Assembly (NCBI GenBank): GCA_964452115.1
Contig: CAYVKY010000012.1
Span: forward strand, 1 to 28,713
DNA: 28,713 nt
DNA from: CAYVKY01 sp964452115
GTDB taxonomy: Bacteria; Bacteroidota; Ignavibacteria; Tepidaquicellales; Tepidaquicellaceae
Direction of reading: 5' to 3'
Shown: piece after piece, positions 9,192 through 18,139 of the stretch
How positions within the stretch are numbered: position 1 is the first letter of the stretch
Layout: each line of letters starts with the position of its first letter
Translations under genes and position numbers: made by a program
The notes under the pieces: generated by a model
What the model was told of the DNA's origin: nothing
Databases searched by the model: none
Seen by the model: the letters and a program-made list of their open reading frames with translations, nothing else

Positions 9192-9222
9192 TTGAAAATT
9201 ATTATTTGTAAATTTAAATTTG
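9192..9222 (+). promoter_or_regulatory. Bacteroidetes-type promoter for the asnS cluster
   Basis: TTG at 9192-9194 and TAAATTTG at 9215-9222 are separated by 20 bp. This fits the Bacteroidetes consensus (TTG near -33, TAnnTTTG near -7). Transcription would start about 10 bp before the asnS ATG at 9241, which gives a very short leader. Confidence 0.45.
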
Positions 9223-9240
9223 TATAAATAATTAAAATAT

Positions 9241-10575
9241 ATGTGGGCATATATAGATAAAATAGCGGAGTATGAAGGTAAGGAAGTTACTTTAAAAGGA
9301 TGGCTTTATAATATAAGGTCATCGGGAAAACTTATGTTCCCTGAATTTCGCGACGGAACAGGTGTGATTCAGGGCGTCGTTTCCAAGAAAGGCGTTCCGG
9401 AAAAAGTATGGTCGGATTTTGAAAAACTTACACAGGAATCGAGCGTGATTGTTACAGGTACCGTAACGAAGCATCCGAAGAAAGAAAATGTATATGAACT
9501 TCAGGTTTCAAATCTGGAAATAGTTTCTATAGCGGAGCAGTATCCCATCACTCCAAAAGACCACGGCGTTGATTTTCTGATGGACAGGCGTCATCTGTGG
9601 ATTCGTTCGCCGCGTCAGGTTGCAATTCTGAGAGTAAGGAATGAAATTATTCAATCGGTCAGGGATTATATGTATAATAACGGATTCACGCTTTTTGATG
9701 CACCGATTTTTACGCCTAATGCATGCGAAGGAACATCCACATTATTTGCAACCGATTACTTTGACCTTGGAAAAGCGTATCTTTCGCAGTCAGGCCAGTT
9801 GTATGCGGAGTCCGGCGCACTCGCGCTCGGCAAGGTTTACACACTCGGACCAACTTTCCGTGCGGAAAATTCGATGACGCGCAGGCACATCACAGAATTC
9901 TGGATGATGGAACCAGAGATGGCGTATTTTGATTTGAATGATGATATGGATTTGATTGAAGATTTTCTTGAATATGTTGTTCAGAGAGTTATCAAAAATA
10001 AACGTCCGGAACTCGAACTCTTAGGCAGGGACCTTTCGAAACTCGAGAAAGTGAAAAAACCTTTCCCGCGCATCACTTACACCGAAGCCGTGGAAATTTT
10101 GAGGCAGAAAGACGTGCCGTTAATTAAAAAGACTGCAAACGGCGAAGAGCAGATTCGTCCGTTCCCGTGGGGCGAGGATTTCGGCGCACCGCACGAAGAA
10201 AGAATAGTTGAGGATTACGACAAGCCGGTGATGGTTCACCGCTGGCCGTCGGAAGCGAAAGCATTTTATATGAAGCGCGACCCGGAAAACGAAAAACTCG
10301 TGCTCGGCGTGGATGTGCTTGCACCGGAAGGATTTGGCGAAATTATCGGCGGCTCGCAGAGAGAAGATAATCTTCAGCTCCTTGAAGAGAGAATCAAATC
10401 GCACGAACTTCCGATGGAAGAATTTGAATGGTATCTCGACCTGAGAAGATACGGCAGCGTGCCGCACTCGGGATTCGGACTCGGAATAGAAAGAATGGTC
10501 AGCTGGATTTGCAACCTCGAACATATCAGAGAAGCAATTCCTTTTGCAAGAAGACCGAACAGAATAAGACCGTAA
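9241..10575 (+). CDS. asnS: Asparagine-tRNA ligase
   Basis: This 444-residue protein charges tRNA-Asn with asparagine using ATP in the cytoplasm. An N-terminal OB-fold anticodon-binding domain (about 15-110; VTLKGWLYNIRSSGK, FPEFRDGTG) precedes a class II synthetase core. The core shows TPNACEGTSTLFATDYF, then SQSGQLYAE. Motif 2 is TLGPTFRAENS followed by TRRHITEFWMMEPEMA, and motif 3 is GFGLGIERMVSW near the C-terminus. These segments and the length favour AsnRS over the related AspRS. It is preceded by a good promoter match. It is followed after 2 bp by the NYN-domain gene, so they are very probably co-transcribed. Confidence 0.95.
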   Translation: MWAYIDKIAEYEGKEVTLKGWLYNIRSSGKLMFPEFRDGTGVIQGVVSKKGVPEKVWSDFEKLTQESSVIVTGTVTKHPKKENVYELQVSNLEIVSIAEQYPITPKDHGVDFLMDRRHLWIRSPRQVAILRVRNEIIQSVRDYMYNNGFTLFDAPIFTPNACEGTSTLFATDYFDLGKAYLSQSGQLYAESGALALGKVYTLGPTFRAENSMTRRHITEFWMMEPEMAYFDLNDDMDLIEDFLEYVVQRVIKNKRPELELLGRDLSKLEKVKKPFPRITYTEAVEILRQKDVPLIKKTANGEEQIRPFPWGEDFGAPHEERIVEDYDKPVMVHRWPSEAKAFYMKRDPENEKLVLGVDVLAPEGFGEIIGGSQREDNLQLLEERIKSHELPMEEFEWYLDLRRYGSVPHSGFGLGIERMVSWICNLEHIREAIPFARRPNRIRP

Positions 10576-10577
10576 AA

Positions 10578-11048
10578 ATGAAATACGTTGTCATAGACGG
10601 ATATAACCTGCTGCATAAAATTCCTTATCTGAAAAATCTGCTGAAGGAAAATCCGGACTCGGCTCACATGAGCCTGCTGGAGCAGGTGAAACGAAGCCTC
10701 AAGAGCGGCGAAAAGCTGGTATTGGTGCTTGACGGTTACAGCAATTTCAGAAGCAGTAACATTATTTACTCGGGAAATGTAACCGCAGACGAAGTGATAC
10801 GTACTTTTATTGAAGACCATTATGAAAAGGATTCCATAACCGTTGTCAGTTCCGATGCATACATTACAAATCTTGCAAGTGTGTGCGGATGTGAAGTGAT
10901 AAAATCGGAAGACTTTGTAAGGCTGAAAAACATGGATACAAAGCCTGCAGGAAGACGCGAAAGAAAAGAAAAGCCCGATGAGGATAATGAAAAACCGACT
11001 GATATATCAAAAAAAGATTTAGATGAATTTAAAAAATATTTTTCCTGA
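10578..11048 (+). CDS. YacP/Rae1-like NYN-domain ribonuclease
   Basis: This 156-residue protein has the PIN-like NYN fold. Asp7 and Asn10 lie in VVIDGYNLLH, Asp52 in LVLVLDGY, Asp71-Glu72 in TADEVI, and Asp93 in VVSSDAYI. These acidic residues form the metal-binding nuclease site in the family. B. subtilis YacP/Rae1 is a ribosome-associated mRNA endonuclease. Here the fold ends near residue 120, and a charged Lys/Glu/Asp-rich tail (from RRERKEKPDEDNEKP) completes the protein. The ATG starts 2 bp after the asnS stop, and its TGA overlaps the next ATG (TGATG). Translational coupling is therefore likely. A role in RNA turnover or translation quality control is inferred. Confidence 0.85.
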   Translation: MKYVVIDGYNLLHKIPYLKNLLKENPDSAHMSLLEQVKRSLKSGEKLVLVLDGYSNFRSSNIIYSGNVTADEVIRTFIEDHYEKDSITVVSSDAYITNLASVCGCEVIKSEDFVRLKNMDTKPAGRRERKEKPDEDNEKPTDISKKDLDEFKKYFS

Positions 11049-11971
11049 TGAATATAATTGAAGCCGAACATCTTACAAAAAGATATTTGCCGAAAACATT
11101 TTCAAAGGGTTCAATCCTTGCATTAAATGACCTTAACCTGAAAATTGAAAGCGGAAAGATTTTCGGACTTCTGGGACCCAACGGTGCGGGAAAAACAACC
11201 CTCGTTAAAATCCTACTCGGCATAGTATTTCCGACAGAAGGACATGCGAGAATTTTCGGTGAAGATGTCAGCAATTTCAGGCTTCGCAGCCGCGTGGGCT
11301 TCCTCCCCGAAGACCACAAACTTCCGGAATATCTGAATGCCGATGAAGTGATGCAGCTTTACGGCTCTCTTGCCGGTTTGAAAAAAAATCAGATTTCCGA
11401 AAGGACGGATAAATATCTTAAGCTCGTCGAAATAGACCAATGGCGCAAACTTAAAATCAAAAGATATTCAAAGGGAATGATGCAGCGGCTCGGGCTTGCG
11501 CAGGCATTGATTAACGAACCGGAAATGATTTTTCTGGATGAACCTACAGACGGTGTTGACCCGATTGGAAGGAAAAAAATCAGGGATATACTTCTTGAAC
11601 TCAGGAATGAAGGAAAAACAATTTTAATGAATTCACATCTGCTCAGCGAAGTTGAACTCGTATGCGATACGGTTGCAATTCTTAACAGGGGAGTGCTTGT
11701 TAAGGAGGGCAATGTTATTGACCTGACGGTATCGGCGGATAATTATAAAATCGTTACGTCAGACCTGCCGGATGAGTCAATCAATATTTTATTAAGCAGA
11801 TTCAAAGCCGTAATAGAAAACAAAAACACATTTTCAGTAAAAGCAGAAACTGCGGCGGAATTAAACGGAATTATAGATTTCCTGCGCAGCAATAATATTC
11901 TGATTTCGGAAATCGGCAAACGCAAGAGTACGCTTGAAGACATGTTCATCGAAGTAATTAATACTAATTAA
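11048..11971 (+). CDS. ABC transporter ATP-binding protein
   Basis: This 307-residue nucleotide-binding subunit carries all the ABC motifs: Walker A GPNGAGKT (43-50), signature YSKGMMQR (140-147), Walker B IFLDEP (161-166) and H-loop His197 (NSHLLSE). The Q-loop region reads GFLPEDH, with Glu where Gln is usual; I believe this is common in the ABC-2 exporter ATPases of this group. The C-terminal 90 residues form the small regulatory domain of the CcmA/NatA type. It overlaps the NYN gene by one base and is followed after 7 bp by its probable membrane partner. Together they should be an exporter or membrane-remodelling transporter of unknown substrate. Confidence 0.92.
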   Translation: MNIIEAEHLTKRYLPKTFSKGSILALNDLNLKIESGKIFGLLGPNGAGKTTLVKILLGIVFPTEGHARIFGEDVSNFRLRSRVGFLPEDHKLPEYLNADEVMQLYGSLAGLKKNQISERTDKYLKLVEIDQWRKLKIKRYSKGMMQRLGLAQALINEPEMIFLDEPTDGVDPIGRKKIRDILLELRNEGKTILMNSHLLSEVELVCDTVAILNRGVLVKEGNVIDLTVSADNYKIVTSDLPDESINILLSRFKAVIENKNTFSVKAETAAELNGIIDFLRSNNILISEIGKRKSTLEDMFIEVINTN

Positions 11972-11978
11972 ACGATAT

Positions 11979-12809
11979 ATGATATTTCCGGCAATAGTTA
12001 AGAGTACCGTCAGGGAAGCATTTTCAAGGAAGATACTTCTTTCGTTGTTTATTTTATTTTCGTTTGTAATACTTTTAATCGCGGCATTAATAAATCTTGA
12101 TGCCGTGCAGGGTATTCCGAAACTTCTGGAAGCGCAGCCGGACTTTGATTACCGCTCGTTCATAATCAAAATGGAACTGCTGATGATTTCGCAGCCGTCA
12201 TTTTTAATTGTGATGATTCTTTTTATAATTATGTCATCGTCATTTATCCCTTCGCTTCTGCAGAAAGGAACCGTTGAACTCACACTTTCAAAACCCGTAT
12301 CGCGAACCGAAATAATTCTCGGAAAATTTTCCGGCGGTGTGATAATTGTTTTCATTGCGTTAACGTATCTCATATCGCTGATATGGGCTGTAATATCTCT
12401 GAAAACCGGCGTGTGGCATTTCGCATTCCTGTATTCGATACTCTGGTACACTCTGATTTTTGCAGTGCTTTATTCGCTCGTTATTCTGACCGGGATAATC
12501 ACAAAAAGCACTATAATGAGTTTGATAATTAACGTGCTTCTGTTTTTTCCGTTTACTGCAATCCTGTCGGCAAAAGACAACATCTCTCTTTTCGCTTCAA
12601 ACAAAGTGCTGGCATTCATATTGAATTTTATATACCACATACTTCCGAAACCGTGGGACATGCGCGGTTTATGCAGCGATGCAATTGACGGCTCGCTGAA
12701 TATGTCTGGCGGATTTTTCTATGTTTATCAGCCGGTGATTACATCACTGATTTTTATGCTTGTTTGTTTATCGCTCTCAGTTTATTATTTCAGTAAAAAG
12801 GATTATTAA
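11979..12809 (+). CDS. ABC-2 type transporter permease
   Basis: This 276-residue integral membrane protein has about six helices (near residues 18-40, 72-93, 115-140, 148-170, 175-198 and 245-270). Between the second and third helices is a typical ABC-2 permease segment (QKGTVELTLSKPVSRTEIIL, then GKFSGG). It is the probable partner of the ATPase encoded 7 bp upstream. Its stop codon directly abuts the ATG of the following lipoprotein gene, so all three form one unit. The substrate cannot be told from sequence. Confidence 0.88.
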   Translation: MIFPAIVKSTVREAFSRKILLSLFILFSFVILLIAALINLDAVQGIPKLLEAQPDFDYRSFIIKMELLMISQPSFLIVMILFIIMSSSFIPSLLQKGTVELTLSKPVSRTEIILGKFSGGVIIVFIALTYLISLIWAVISLKTGVWHFAFLYSILWYTLIFAVLYSLVILTGIITKSTIMSLIINVLLFFPFTAILSAKDNISLFASNKVLAFILNFIYHILPKPWDMRGLCSDAIDGSLNMSGGFFYVYQPVITSLIFMLVCLSLSVYYFSKKDY

Positions 12810-13810
12810 ATGAAAAAGTTTATTCCCTTATTATTAATTGCCGTCATATCATTTGCCTGTTCGGGAAATCCCGCACCGGAGCGCCTGCCGGTAACGGTGA
12901 AGGAAACGCTTAAACTTCTTAATCCGAATCCGCAGGTGGTGATGTATTTCAATTTTGATAATATGCGGAAAAGCAATTTCTGGAAAGAGAATATCGGCGA
13001 TACTCTGTTTGCTGCCGGAAGCGAAACCTCCGGTGTATTTGATATGGTGAATAAAATTTCAGGCGTTACGTTTAACTCGGGGTTAAACGAACTGTACATT
13101 TCAAATTCGTGGGAAGGCGACAATACACTGATTGTAAAAGGTTCGTTTAACAAAGATTCAATATTTCAGAATATCAAAAAAGACACATCGTATGCGGTGC
13201 TGAACACACCGTCGGGAAAACCCGTATATGCACTTAAAGAAAAAAATCTTTACTTCTTCTTGTGGGACAATTCAACTCTTGCCGCGAGCAACTACTACGA
13301 CAGGATTGAGGAAATTACAAGAATTACGGATACAACATCGAATGCCGGCATAAATCAGAATCCGGAATTATTGAATGCAATTGAAAACAGTTTTTATAAA
13401 TCAGGAATGTGGCTGGTGTCAACCGACAAATATTTCATTAAAGAAACCTATATGCTTATGTCCGAACCTTCGATGGACAGAAGCGACCTGCTGAATGCGG
13501 ATTCGGTATTTTCAAAAAAGCTTGGAAAATTTGACATTATACTGAAAAATGTAACATCATCCGCACTCTCCGCAAAGATGGATAATGAACTCAATCTTTC
13601 CGTGCAGTTCGGTTTTGCCGATGAAAAATCCGCAGACGAATCAGCAAAACTTCTCACATCATTAATATCCCTTTCGAAATTAAATTCACCGGACAAAGAC
13701 TCACCCATGAAAAAAATCTTCGAAGATGCACAGATATTCCCGCATAAAACCTATGCGATTTTAAATTTCACCATCAATAAAAAGAACCTCCCCGTCTTCA
13801 GAAATGCCGT
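12810..13810 (+). CDS. Putative lipoprotein of unknown function, 3' cut by gap
   Basis: 333 residues are visible before the run of N at 13811. The N-terminus looks like a lipoprotein signal (MKKFIPLLLIAVISFACSG, Cys17), although Phe at -2 is not canonical. The mature part contains NPQVVMYFNFDNMRKSNFWK, followed later by repeated beta and alpha segments. This resembles the DUF3352-like or outer-membrane-anchored substrate-binding folds of Bacteroidetes-type lipoproteins only loosely. I do not recognise a family with certainty. It starts at the base after the ABC permease stop codon, which suggests an accessory role for that transporter. The apparent continuation past the gap is in reality the opposite strand of the MFS gene. 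Confidence 0.75.
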
Positions 13811-13910
13811 NNNNNNNNNNNNNNNNNNNNNNNNNNNNNNNNNNNNNNNNNNNNNNNNNNNNNNNNNNNNNNNNNNNNNNNNNNNNNNNNNNNNNNNNNN
13901 NNNNNNNNNN
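13811..13910. other. Assembly gap (100 N)
   Basis: Exactly 100 N, the conventional size for a gap of unknown length. The 3' ends of the lipoprotein gene (+) and the MFS gene (-) converge into it. Confidence 0.98.
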
Positions 13911-15298
13911 TGTTCGTTGTCGTCTAATAGCATCAGTAATACAAGTCCGGTGAAAATTACAATTACTCCGAAAATAAAAGTGTAGCGGTATGCCTGTATC
14001 ATATTAGTTGCAGAGGTCTGCGGTGTGAAAAAATTATTTATTGCGGCATAGAGGCACACGCCGAGAGCAGAGCCCGTGCGGACAAGTGTTGTCATGAAAC
14101 TCGATAAACTTCCTTTGTTGTATTGAGATGAATACGCCATCACGGCATTTGTATTGACAGGTATTGAAAAGCCGATTGCGAATCCATATACCGCCATCAC
14201 GATTATTATAAATGCGAATGACGATTCCGCACCTAAAAATAAATTAAAAATGTATGAAACGAAAAGGATAATAAGTCCTGCGGACATAATTTTTTTCGAA
14301 CTGATGTAATCCGAAAGTTTTCCCGAGATATATCCCGAAAACATCTGCATCAGCGACGGAACTGTCATCATCAGTCCGATTTCCTTTGCTCCGTAAATTT
14401 TCATCGAGCCGAGAAAAAACGGGAATAGAAAAATCGTTCCGTTTGTGATGATATAAATTACGACAAAAAGTAAAAAGTGAATCGAGAGATTTTTATTTTT
14501 CAGAAGCGTCAGTTGAAACAGCGGATTAGAAAATACGCGCTGTCTGCGAATAAACAAAAAGCCAAAAACTATAAATACTGCAATTGAAATTAATATGACA
14601 GGCGAAGTAAATCCAAATTCATTTACTTTGTTAATTGCAAAGAGCAGTGAAAGCAGTGTTATAAAAATCAGCAGAGTTCCGGTGTAATCAAATGGCTTGC
14701 CGATGTTTTCGGGTTTCTCGTCAGGTATGAGTTTATACGCCATATATAAAGCAAAAATTCCGACGGGTATATTGATAAGAAAAATGTACTGCCATCCGAA
14801 ATTTTCTATCAGGTAACCGCTTGCCGAGCGTCCGATTACGCCTCCGATTGCAACGAAACTGTAATTTATCCCATACGCCCTTCCTCTGACTTTTTCCGGG
14901 ATGTGCGCGGAAATTATTGCCGGAGTTAATGCGAAAAGCACCGCTGCGCCGAGCGCCTGCACAACTCTGGATGAAATTAAAAGTATTACATTGGGTGAAA
15001 GCGCGCTCAGCAGAGAGCCGATAGTGAAAACGGCAACTCCCGAAAGAAATATTTTTCTAAATCCGAATTCGTCGCCAAACTTTCCAAAGAAAAGCAGAAA
15101 GCAGGTGACTATCAGGAAGTACACCCATACAATTGCAGAAATATTATTCGGCGTTGTGTGGAAAAATGTTGCTATGGATGGCAGAGAAATGCTGACTATA
15201 TTAATATCCAGTCCAAGCAGAAAGTGAATTATGCTTAAAATAAAAACCAAATAATTTGAGCCGTTATCAGTGCGTGAAATTTTATTTATCATACTCAT
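13911..15298 (-). CDS. DHA2-family MFS drug:H+ antiporter, 3' cut by gap
   Basis: 462 N-terminal residues are visible and only a short C-terminal tail is missing. Hydrophobic segments fit about 14 helices, the number typical of the EmrB/QacA (DHA2) subfamily. Motif A reads GKFGDEFGFRKIFLSG. The antiporter-type helix 5 region reads AIGGVIGRSASGYL, followed by FGWQYIFLINIPVG. Export of drugs or metabolites by proton antiport is inferred; the substrate is unknown. The start at 15298 overlaps the end of fbp by 17 bp. A second Met two residues later (15292) would still overlap by 11 bp. The overlap suggests translational coupling with fbp. Confidence 0.88.
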
Positions 15299-16301
15299 TT
15301 AAAAATTTTTCTATCATTGTTACGTCATAACTGCTTCCGATGAAAAGCGGAGTTCTTTGGTGCAGCGCTTCGGGAACGATTTCGAGAATTCTTGTTTTGC
15401 CGTCAGACGCCTTGCCGCCCGCCTGTTCAACGATGTAACTCAGCGGATTTGCTTCATACATCAGGCGCAGTTTGCCGTTTTTGTTTTTATTGTCAGCGGG
15501 GTAAGCGAAGATACCGCCGTACAACAGGTTCCTGTGAAAGTCCGCCACGAGCGAGCCGACATATCTTGAAGAATACGGTCTTCCGTCCTGCTTGTCATTT
15601 TCCTTAACGTAATCCACATACTTCTGCATTCCATCAGACCACTTGGAATAGTTGCCTTCATTTATGGAATAAATTTTTGCGCGCTCGGGAATTTTCATAT
15701 TCTCATAAGAAAGTATAAATTCACCCACTGACGGGTCAAGCGTGAAACCGTGTACGCCTTTGCCCGCAGTGTAAACCATAATCGTACTTGAACCGTAGAC
15801 CACATATCCCGCCGCAACCTGCTTGTAGCCGGGCTGCAGGCAGTCGTCAATGATTCCCGGACCTTTGGAAGAAACTCTTCTGTAAATCGAAAATATTGTT
15901 CCGATTGAAATATTCGCATCAATATTCGATGAGCCGTCAAGAGGGTCAAAATGGCAGATGTATTTATTCTCAAGCACGTTGTGTGCATATACAGGTTCTA
16001 CCGGAATGAATGATTCCTCTTCTTCCGAGCAGAAAGCGCACGTGTGTCCGCCGACTTTCATTGAGTGTGTCAGAATTTCATTAGCATATTCATCAAGTTT
16101 TTTCACTTCTTCTCCCTGCACGTTTACATCGCCCGTCAGTCCGAGTATGTCAACCAGCCCTGCCCGGTTCACTTCAAGCGAAATGATTTTGCACGACAGT
16201 GCAATATCCTGCAGCAGGTCTGACAGCTGCCCCGTTGCTTCGGGAATTTTTCTCTCCTCCTCGATGATGTGTCTGTAAATGGTTTTGAATTTTGTGACCA
16301 T
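15282..16301 (-). CDS. fbp: Fructose-1,6-bisphosphatase, class I
   Basis: This 339-residue cytoplasmic enzyme hydrolyses fructose 1,6-bisphosphate to fructose 6-phosphate in gluconeogenesis. The metal and substrate signature HFDPLDGSSNID lies at 117-128. C-terminal hallmarks are SSRYVGSLVADFHRNLLYGG, and KLRLMYEANPLSYIVEQAGG followed by KASDG, which contains the catalytic class I motif. Length is normal. It lies 30 bp downstream of radA on the same strand and overlaps the MFS gene, so radA-fbp-MFS may be one transcript. Confidence 0.96.
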   Translation of the reverse strand: MVTKFKTIYRHIIEEERKIPEATGQLSDLLQDIALSCKIISLEVNRAGLVDILGLTGDVNVQGEEVKKLDEYANEILTHSMKVGGHTCAFCSEEEESFIPVEPVYAHNVLENKYICHFDPLDGSSNIDANISIGTIFSIYRRVSSKGPGIIDDCLQPGYKQVAAGYVVYGSSTIMVYTAGKGVHGFTLDPSVGEFILSYENMKIPERAKIYSINEGNYSKWSDGMQKYVDYVKENDKQDGRPYSSRYVGSLVADFHRNLLYGGIFAYPADNKNKNGKLRLMYEANPLSYIVEQAGGKASDGKTRILEIVPEALHQRTPLFIGSSYDVTMIEKFLNEYDK

Positions 16302-16331
16302 AATATTTAATGTTTAAGAATTCCGGAAAAT

Positions 16332-17702
16332 TCAAATTAAATTTTTCAGCGCATCCCTGAGATTGTCCACCGCGATTACCTGAATTTTTATTTTGCCCTT
16401 ATCCACATAGCGCATATTATTTTTTGGAATGATGATTTTTTTGAAACCGAGTTTATCCGCTTCGTTAATTCTTCTGTCAATTCCTGAAATCGTTCTCACT
16501 TCTCCCGCCAGTCCGACTTCTCCGAGCACCACGGTTTCCGAGTCAACGGGTATATCTTTATATGACGAGTAAATGCTCGATGCAATCGCAAGGTCAACAG
16601 CAGTTTCATCAATCTTTACGCCTCCGGCAACATTCACAAAAATATCGTACTTATTCAGATACAATCCGAGTTTTTTTTCAAGCACCGCAATCAGAATGTT
16701 CAGGCGCTTGATGTCATATCCCATAGAAGTTCTCTGAGGAAATCCGTAACTGGTTTCGGTTACGAGAGCCTGCACTTCGATAAGTATAGGCCTTGTGCCT
16801 TCGATTGATGATGAAATCACGCAGCCCGATGCACCGTAATTCCTCTGCGACAAAAACACTTCGCTCGGATTCAGCACTTCCTGCAGACCTTTGTCCGTCA
16901 TTTCAAAAATGCCGATTTCATTTGTTGAGCCGAACCTGTTTTTAATTCCGCGCAAAATTCTGTAAAGGTGCGTACGCTCGCCTTCAAACTGCAGCACAAC
17001 GTCAACCATGTGTTCGAGAATTTTCGGTCCGGCAATCGCTCCTTCTTTTGTGATGTGTCCGACAACGAACACGGGCACGCCGGTCGTTTTTGCAAGGTGT
17101 ATCAGCATTGAAGTGCTTTCGCGGAGCTGCACAATGGTGCCGGGGGAACTTTCGATTTCCGGGCGGTAAACAGTTTGTATCGAATCTATCACAACAAAAT
17201 CCGGATTTTCATTCAATATCACGGATTGTATAATATCCATCGAGGTTTCCGCGAGTATGTAAAAATTTTCGGGAATGTAATTCAGCCGTTCCGCGCGCAT
17301 TTTTATCTGCAAAGCGGATTCCTCGCCGCTTACATAAAGAAATTTTTTATGGCTGAGTTTTTCCGCAATCTGAAGCATCAGAGTTGACTTTCCGATTCCC
17401 GGGTCGCCTCCGATTAAAATCACGGAGCCGGGCACGATGCCGCCGCCGAGCACGCGGTCGAGTTCACCGATATTTGTATTAGCCCTCGGCTCTTCCTTGG
17501 TCGAAACTTCGGATATCTGCTGCAGATTTACATTTGCGGGAACGGGATTGTTCTGCTCACGCGCAAGTTTTCTTTTGTCTGTCTGAACCACTTCTTCAAA
17601 AAGTGTATTCCACTGGTCACAGCCGGGACACTTTCCGAGCCACCTCGGCGAAACGTATCCGCAGTTCTGACACACATATCTCGTCTTTAATTTTTGAGCC
17701 AT
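16332..17702 (-). CDS. radA: DNA repair protein RadA/Sms
   Basis: This 456-residue RecA-related ATPase promotes branch migration in recombinational repair. It has the family's full layout: an N-terminal zinc finger (Cys11, Cys14, Cys25, Cys28; CQNCG and CPGC), Walker A GGDPGIGKST (98-107), Walker B ending at Asp173 (FVVIDSIQ), the RadA-specific KNRFG motif (254-258), and a C-terminal Lon-protease-like domain (about 270-456). It is the first gene of the minus-strand radA-fbp-MFS run, divergent from acpS across 70 bp. Confidence 0.97.
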   Translation of the reverse strand: MAQKLKTRYVCQNCGYVSPRWLGKCPGCDQWNTLFEEVVQTDKRKLAREQNNPVPANVNLQQISEVSTKEEPRANTNIGELDRVLGGGIVPGSVILIGGDPGIGKSTLMLQIAEKLSHKKFLYVSGEESALQIKMRAERLNYIPENFYILAETSMDIIQSVILNENPDFVVIDSIQTVYRPEIESSPGTIVQLRESTSMLIHLAKTTGVPVFVVGHITKEGAIAGPKILEHMVDVVLQFEGERTHLYRILRGIKNRFGSTNEIGIFEMTDKGLQEVLNPSEVFLSQRNYGASGCVISSSIEGTRPILIEVQALVTETSYGFPQRTSMGYDIKRLNILIAVLEKKLGLYLNKYDIFVNVAGGVKIDETAVDLAIASSIYSSYKDIPVDSETVVLGEVGLAGEVRTISGIDRRINEADKLGFKKIIIPKNNMRYVDKGKIKIQVIAVDNLRDALKNLI

Positions 17703-17736
17703 AAATTTATTTCTTTTATATTAGCTGCCTGTATGT

Positions 17737-17766
17737 TAAATTTAAAAAATAACTTTTAAATATCAA
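17737..17766 (-). promoter_or_regulatory. Possible radA promoter
   Basis: On the minus strand, TTG (17766-17764) is followed after 19 bp by TAAATTTA (17744-17737). That is one base off the Bacteroidetes -7 consensus TAnnTTTG. It lies in the divergent radA/acpS spacer. The match is imperfect in AT-rich DNA, so confidence is low. Confidence 0.25.
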
Positions 17767-17772
17767 TATAAA

Positions 17773-18135
17773 ATGATACTAGGATCAGGGATAGATATAA
17801 TAGATATAAAAAGGATAAAAAGTATAATTGAAAAATTCGGAGACAGATTCTTCGAGCGGATATTAACTGAAAAAGAAATTGCATACTGCAAATCTTATTC
17901 AAAACCCGAACTTCATTTCGCAGGAAGATTTGCATCCAAAGAAGCATATTCCAAATCAATCGGCACGGGAATTTCAAAAGATTTCGGATGGAAAGACATC
18001 GAAATATTGAACGATTCCCGCGGCAAACCTTATATTCAGCACACGAAAGAAGGCGATTTTTCAAAATTCAAATATCATATCAGCATATCGCACACAGACG
18101 AATATGCAGCCGCTGTTGTGATAAGGGAAGACTAA
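17773..18135 (+). CDS. acpS: Holo-[acyl-carrier-protein] synthase
   Basis: This 120-residue enzyme transfers 4'-phosphopantetheine from CoA to a serine of acyl carrier protein, activating fatty-acid synthesis. It shows the AcpS signatures GSGIDIIDIKRI (Mg ligand Asp8) and GRFASKEAYSKSIGTG (Glu57, Lys56), with SISHTDEYAAA near the end. Length is normal. ATG start in an AT-rich leader without Shine-Dalgarno motif. It faces radA upstream. Its stop codon lies 4 bp from the stop of the M28 peptidase gene on the other strand, with no terminator between them. Confidence 0.95.
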   Translation: MILGSGIDIIDIKRIKSIIEKFGDRFFERILTEKEIAYCKSYSKPELHFAGRFASKEAYSKSIGTGISKDFGWKDIEILNDSRGKPYIQHTKEGDFSKFKYHISISHTDEYAAAVVIRED

Positions 18136-18139
18136 AATT

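Noticed and set aside
10120..10820. Long antisense frames over asnS and the NYN gene
   Set aside because: They are shadows of two well-supported genes, show no family motifs, and have low-complexity Arg/His/Phe-rich composition typical of antisense frames.
13751..13810. MFS reading frame continuing past the gap to 13751
   Set aside because: These bases are the coding strand of the lipoprotein gene; the continuation across N is artificial.
12810..13985. Lipoprotein reading frame continuing past the gap for 25 residues
   Set aside because: The part after the N run is the antisense of the MFS transporter C-terminal region. The join exists only because the placeholder has 100 bases.
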